Source: Eremophila alpestris peregrina
Lineage: Eukaryota; Chordata; Aves; Passeriformes; Alaudidae
Length of the DNA stretch: 64,000 nt
Reading direction: 5' to 3'
Assembly (NCBI GenBank): GCA_009792885.1
Contig: WMCF01000014.1
Coordinates: forward strand, 12,739,387 to 12,803,386
The notes beneath the pieces are model-generated. The model had not been told where the DNA came from and did not search any database. It worked only from the letters and a program-made list of their open reading frames with translations. A program made the position numbers and the translations under genes. Shown here one piece after another: positions 60,179 through 64,000 of the stretch (its first letter is position 1; the number at the start of each line of letters is the position of its first letter).

Positions 60179-63100
60179 TCCACACACTTTTTGTTCCATT
60201 GGATCATGCCATCTTGCTGTCCCCTCTGGCTGGGGTCAGCAGTGACTGACAGACTGGGGGTATTGCTCTACAAAAATCAGCAGCAGTCCTCCAAACAGGT
60301 GGTGGGCCTGGAGGTGGATACTCAGTGCTGCAAATCTGCTACTCCCAATGCTCCACCCAGGCACCTGTGTTTGCCAGTGCTCCTGCACATGTGCAAGTAG
60401 CAGCTCACTGGGTGAGCTTTGAGGTTTGTTAGCTCAGTGCCTGGTATAATGGGGCTTTGATCTGTGAAGCATCCATAAATATTGCTACAACCTGCATGGC
60501 TGGTCCACTCTTTCTGATGCTAAGTATCTGTCCTCTGGGGAAATCCTGGTGAAATCAATGGCTCGACAAAGCTATTGCTCATTTTTACAAAGACGGCAAA
60601 GATTACACTTCATTCTTAATTGAAGACATGTCCCACAGCAGGAGTGACTGGTTTGTGTACAGTGTGATCACTCCTCCCCTTTTTCCACAGTTGGATTAAA
60701 AATACAGATCATTTAGAACAGAGGATTTGAAATGGATTGTTCCAGTGAAAGTGAGCACCTCTCTATAACCACTGTCCTCCTCCTGGGACCTCCTTCCTTC
60801 ACCATTTGAGGGACATTCAGCCAGTCATGCTGGAGCAAGGTGAGCTTGGGGAAGTTCCCAGCTGAAAGGAGACAATTCATGTTCCCCAGGTAGGTCTCAT
60901 GAGGAGCTGCAAAGGTGGTGGCTAAGAGAAAGAGCATGAATTGCTCTTTGCTTACAGCAGCTAAGTCCTTCCCCTTGTCCTTGGGCAACTTTTAGGGTAA
61001 GGAACTGTCTGCTCCACAGCTTCCATGTGCATGTGCATGGGCTCTCTGACCAGGGCTGGGGTCCTGCTGGTTGTTTAGGAAAGCCACAGCATACAGTGCA
61101 AGTGTTTTGTCATAGCACAGGAAAAGGGCTGTGGCACTGTCCTTCTCCATGTTCTCAGTGCAAGGAAGGGACCTATCTAGAATTAAACAGCTTGGTCCTA
61201 CCATCCCACAGGCATAGCTGTTTTGGCACTCAGGAATTGTAATTAGCCTTAGGAATTATGTTGCTGAAAGAACCTTCTAGCAAGAGAGTTGGTCCAAAAT
61301 GGGTAGGACAGCTGTCCCTTCTGCAGAGCACTGTAAAGCAGAGCTGCACACAGCCACTGACATGCCTTGCTGTCTGCTTAGTCAAGGGGTTCCACAATAA
61401 AACAAGGACTTACTCCCTTTCTAATTCTGCTAATTTCTATTGCTTCTATTCCCCATTTTCATCTGTCCATCTTGTCACAGTCCTCCAGTTTTCCATTTTC
61501 CTGAAAAAATGCACTCTTTCAAATGGGGATAGACTGTCTACTCTTTGACCGGCTGATTTTCAGTAAGTTTTGTAGCTAAAAATTCTTACCTACTTACCTA
61601 GTACTTCTGGGTTCACCTCCTGACAGATGGTATCAGCCAGGGAAAGCAATACTTCCTTTTTCTAACAGTAGCAGTTCTGTTGCCCTGACAGGACCCATTT
61701 TTACTGAAAGGGCTAATAATATCTTGCTTTTCCTTCTACTGCTCTGCATTTTTTCAGTACTGCAGACAATTTCACTGAAAGCTTAGCCAACATGCCCTCG
61801 TCTGTTTGCTGTGTCAGGTCAGGGTGCCACCAGTAATTTCAGTGTAGCTTTGGCATTTTTCCAGCATTAGCTGCCTCTTCACTTCAGGATTTGGCCTATG
61901 CACCTCTGCATTGTTGACCTCTGAAGCTATTGATTTCTGTAGCTGGAACACATTCAAGTTGCTGATGGAAAAATCTGCTTTACCTTATCACTAAAAAATG
62001 TTTGGTCCTTCTGTAAACTGCATTTTTAATTTTGGGACTAACTTCAGGAAAATGTTGTAAACAATGCTTGTTTATTAATAACACCTTGTTTATTATTTGT
62101 TATCCAGATACTTAATGAGAAATAAATACCAAAATCTTTTCTTTAGAAATTATAAACTTAAGCACAAATCTGTACATCCAGTGGCAGAGTTCAGTGAGAT
62201 TTTTACAGAACCTTCTGATTTTCATCCTTATCCACATCAGAAAGATGCATTCCTCACATCTGGGGGGATAATTAGGGGCATCTGGAAAAGTCTGTGCAAA
62301 AGGGCATTCACTCTTCCACTCACCCTGCTCAAAATGAAAGAAGAGATGCTTCTCCAGGCAGTACTGGCTACATAGAAATGTGCTTCTTTCTTTGGGAACA
62401 CTGGAGTCCTCTGCCGCCAAACTTCAGTTGTTCTTGTGTTCTAATCTTTTCTTTTCTTACTTATTTTATCTGCCAATGACTGCTGTTTCTCATGCTTGGA
62501 AAATATAATTAAAGACACCTGTACATCACAGAAGGTATAGAATCATTTCCATCATTCTTAACATATTATGGATTGTTGATGAATTCTCAGCAGTGATTTG
62601 GCTCAGGAAAAGCAAAGTGTGTCTGATTTCACTGGCCTTCTCATTTGCACCAAGTCTGCCTCATAGTGTTCTGCTAAAAGGGGCCTTGAATCAAGAACAT
62701 TTGTTTACTGCCTTCTGTCATGTCCTAAGGAGATCTAACATTGACATATTTGTTAATTGTGTTTGGATAGGCTGCATTTGGGACACTTTTTACACTTAGG
62801 CCACCATATAATGGGGGAAAATTAATCTGTGGATATATCTTTCTCTGGGGCAGTTTTGTTTTTCTTGGTTGTCTGGGGTTTGTGGGTTTTTAAGAGTTTT
62901 TGATTATGTGGTTCTGTGGGGCAGCTTCAATACCTGTGGTTACAGAAGTCTGAGAAAAATGGGCAGCTGCTGATCTTGCAGTTGTATGTTTGTCTGTGTA
63001 CCTGTAGGTTGAAGGGCACTATTATTTCTTGAAATATTCCCATCAGCTGAAACAGAGTTTGCTTTTATGAGAACTGCAAAAATGGAATCTAAATGTTTAT

Positions 63101-64000
63101 TTTAGTTTTTAAAAAAATACTTATGGCTGCCAAACAAAGCTATAAATCTTATTTTGTCTAAACCAAAAGAAAGGTTCAATCTTCCCAACATGAGACATTA
63201 TGCTTTTTAATTCTCTTCTGAGACTTGAAGGCTCATTCAACTTGTTTAATTCCTCCCTCTGGAGCTTGTTATCCATCAGTTTAATAGGTTGATACAAACT
63301 GCTGTTTCCGGATCCTGGTCTTTACTAGTTTTCTTTTGTAATTAACTAAATATTTTTTTCTCTCATTTATTTTTTTTCCATACTCTACCCACCTTTCCCA
63401 TAGAAATTAGCCTTTTTTTGACCAAGAAGTTGTCTCAATAAATTTGACTTAAATAAAGTCTGATTTCTGTTACAAATATTATCCAAAGCGTGTTTGTGTG
63501 GAGTGAGGAGTGAGAGAGTCTTTTATTTCCTGTCAAGTACCTCATCCTGCACACAGGTTTTTCATCTATTTTATCATCAGGTGCGTCTTGCAGGTTCAGA
63601 TGGAGAGACTGTGCCTATTGTAGCTGTGCCAGCTTCCCTGCTAAATGTTTGGCAGAGAAAGGTGTAAAACCCTAATCATGAACAGTCAAAAACAAGACCT
63701 AAAAACAAATTCCCCTAGTGACCAGATCTCACATTTCCTCCCCATCCCACTGCTTCTATCTCACCATGAAACCTCAGTTCCTAAGCAAAATTAATTTTAA
63801 CTGTAGAAGAAGATTTTCATTGTAGAGAAAATGGTATTTTTTAAAGTTATCCTTCCTTGTAATGTGCTTGGTTTACAAGAGTGCTTATTCTAATCTGATA
63901 TTGTCAAGCCCTGAATGTATAACTTGTAAATCAGAAAAAAAGAAGTCAGGCTTTAGTCTCTACACAGCCACCTCAGGTCTGTGTACCTGCCCTGCAGCTC
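60179..64000. other. intergenic or intronic DNA, no gene seen
   Basis: Unique sequence with short overlapping frames at 60.7-61.5 and 62.1-62.5 kb on both strands. None has splice support or a recognisable domain, and no repeats were recognised to the end of the window. Confidence 0.5.

Noticed and set aside
1..64000. tRNA, snRNA, CRISPR or bacterial-type operons
   Set aside because: I looked for B-box motifs, U6/7SK/Y RNA cores and repeat-spacer arrays and saw none. The composition and repeats are those of a bird genome.

Overview
The window looks like avian nuclear DNA, probably from a neognath bird. It is mostly AT-rich, single-copy, CpG-poor sequence with very few interspersed repeats. 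The recognisable repeats are CR1 LINE fragments (about 3.3, 53.4, 55.2-56.0 and 60.0 kb) and a shortened solo LTR of a common avian endogenous-retrovirus family (about 10.0-10.3 kb). No SINEs, Alu-like or L1-like elements were seen. These assignments rest on remembered family consensus sequences; no search was run.

No complete, recognisable gene is present. There are no bacterial-style operons, rRNA, tRNA or CRISPR arrays, and almost all open frames are short chance frames. The most gene-like plus-strand signal is a two-exon model (8150-8213 joined to 8736-8942). It has consensus splice sites, stays in phase, and ends in a hydrophobic segment like a tail anchor. On the minus strand, 30.5-33.9 kb holds four exon-like open segments with strong acceptors. 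Two of them (32063-32171 and 30556-30708) join in phase through a good donor and end in a stop, so this may be the 3' end of an unrecognised gene or of a decaying one. A further minus-strand segment at 37.8-37.9 kb could belong to it. All of these are low-confidence.

Layout: 0-8 kb, featureless apart from a CR1 fragment and a short open GC-rich island at 5.4-5.6 kb; 8-9 kb, plus-strand exon candidate; 10 kb, solo LTR; 15.7 kb, compound (TG)n(TA)n microsatellite; 17.8-18.2 kb, a long (CCTTT)n pyrimidine tract containing a 150-base assembly gap; 18-30 kb, desert with a (TG)n tract and a G-quadruplex motif; 30-38 kb, minus-strand exon-like cluster; 38-49 kb, desert with possible conserved non-coding DNA and small tandem duplications; 49-51 kb, a more GC-rich block with a GATA/CpG element and an unexplained, possibly decayed coding-like stretch; 53-60 kb, three CR1 fragments and a homeodomain/POU-motif cluster at 56.6 kb; 60-64 kb, nothing specific.

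No convincing new biological system is visible. The strongest leads are the minus-strand exon cluster, the tail-anchored exon model, the unexplained 49.9-50.6 kb stretch, and the motif-rich candidate enhancers.
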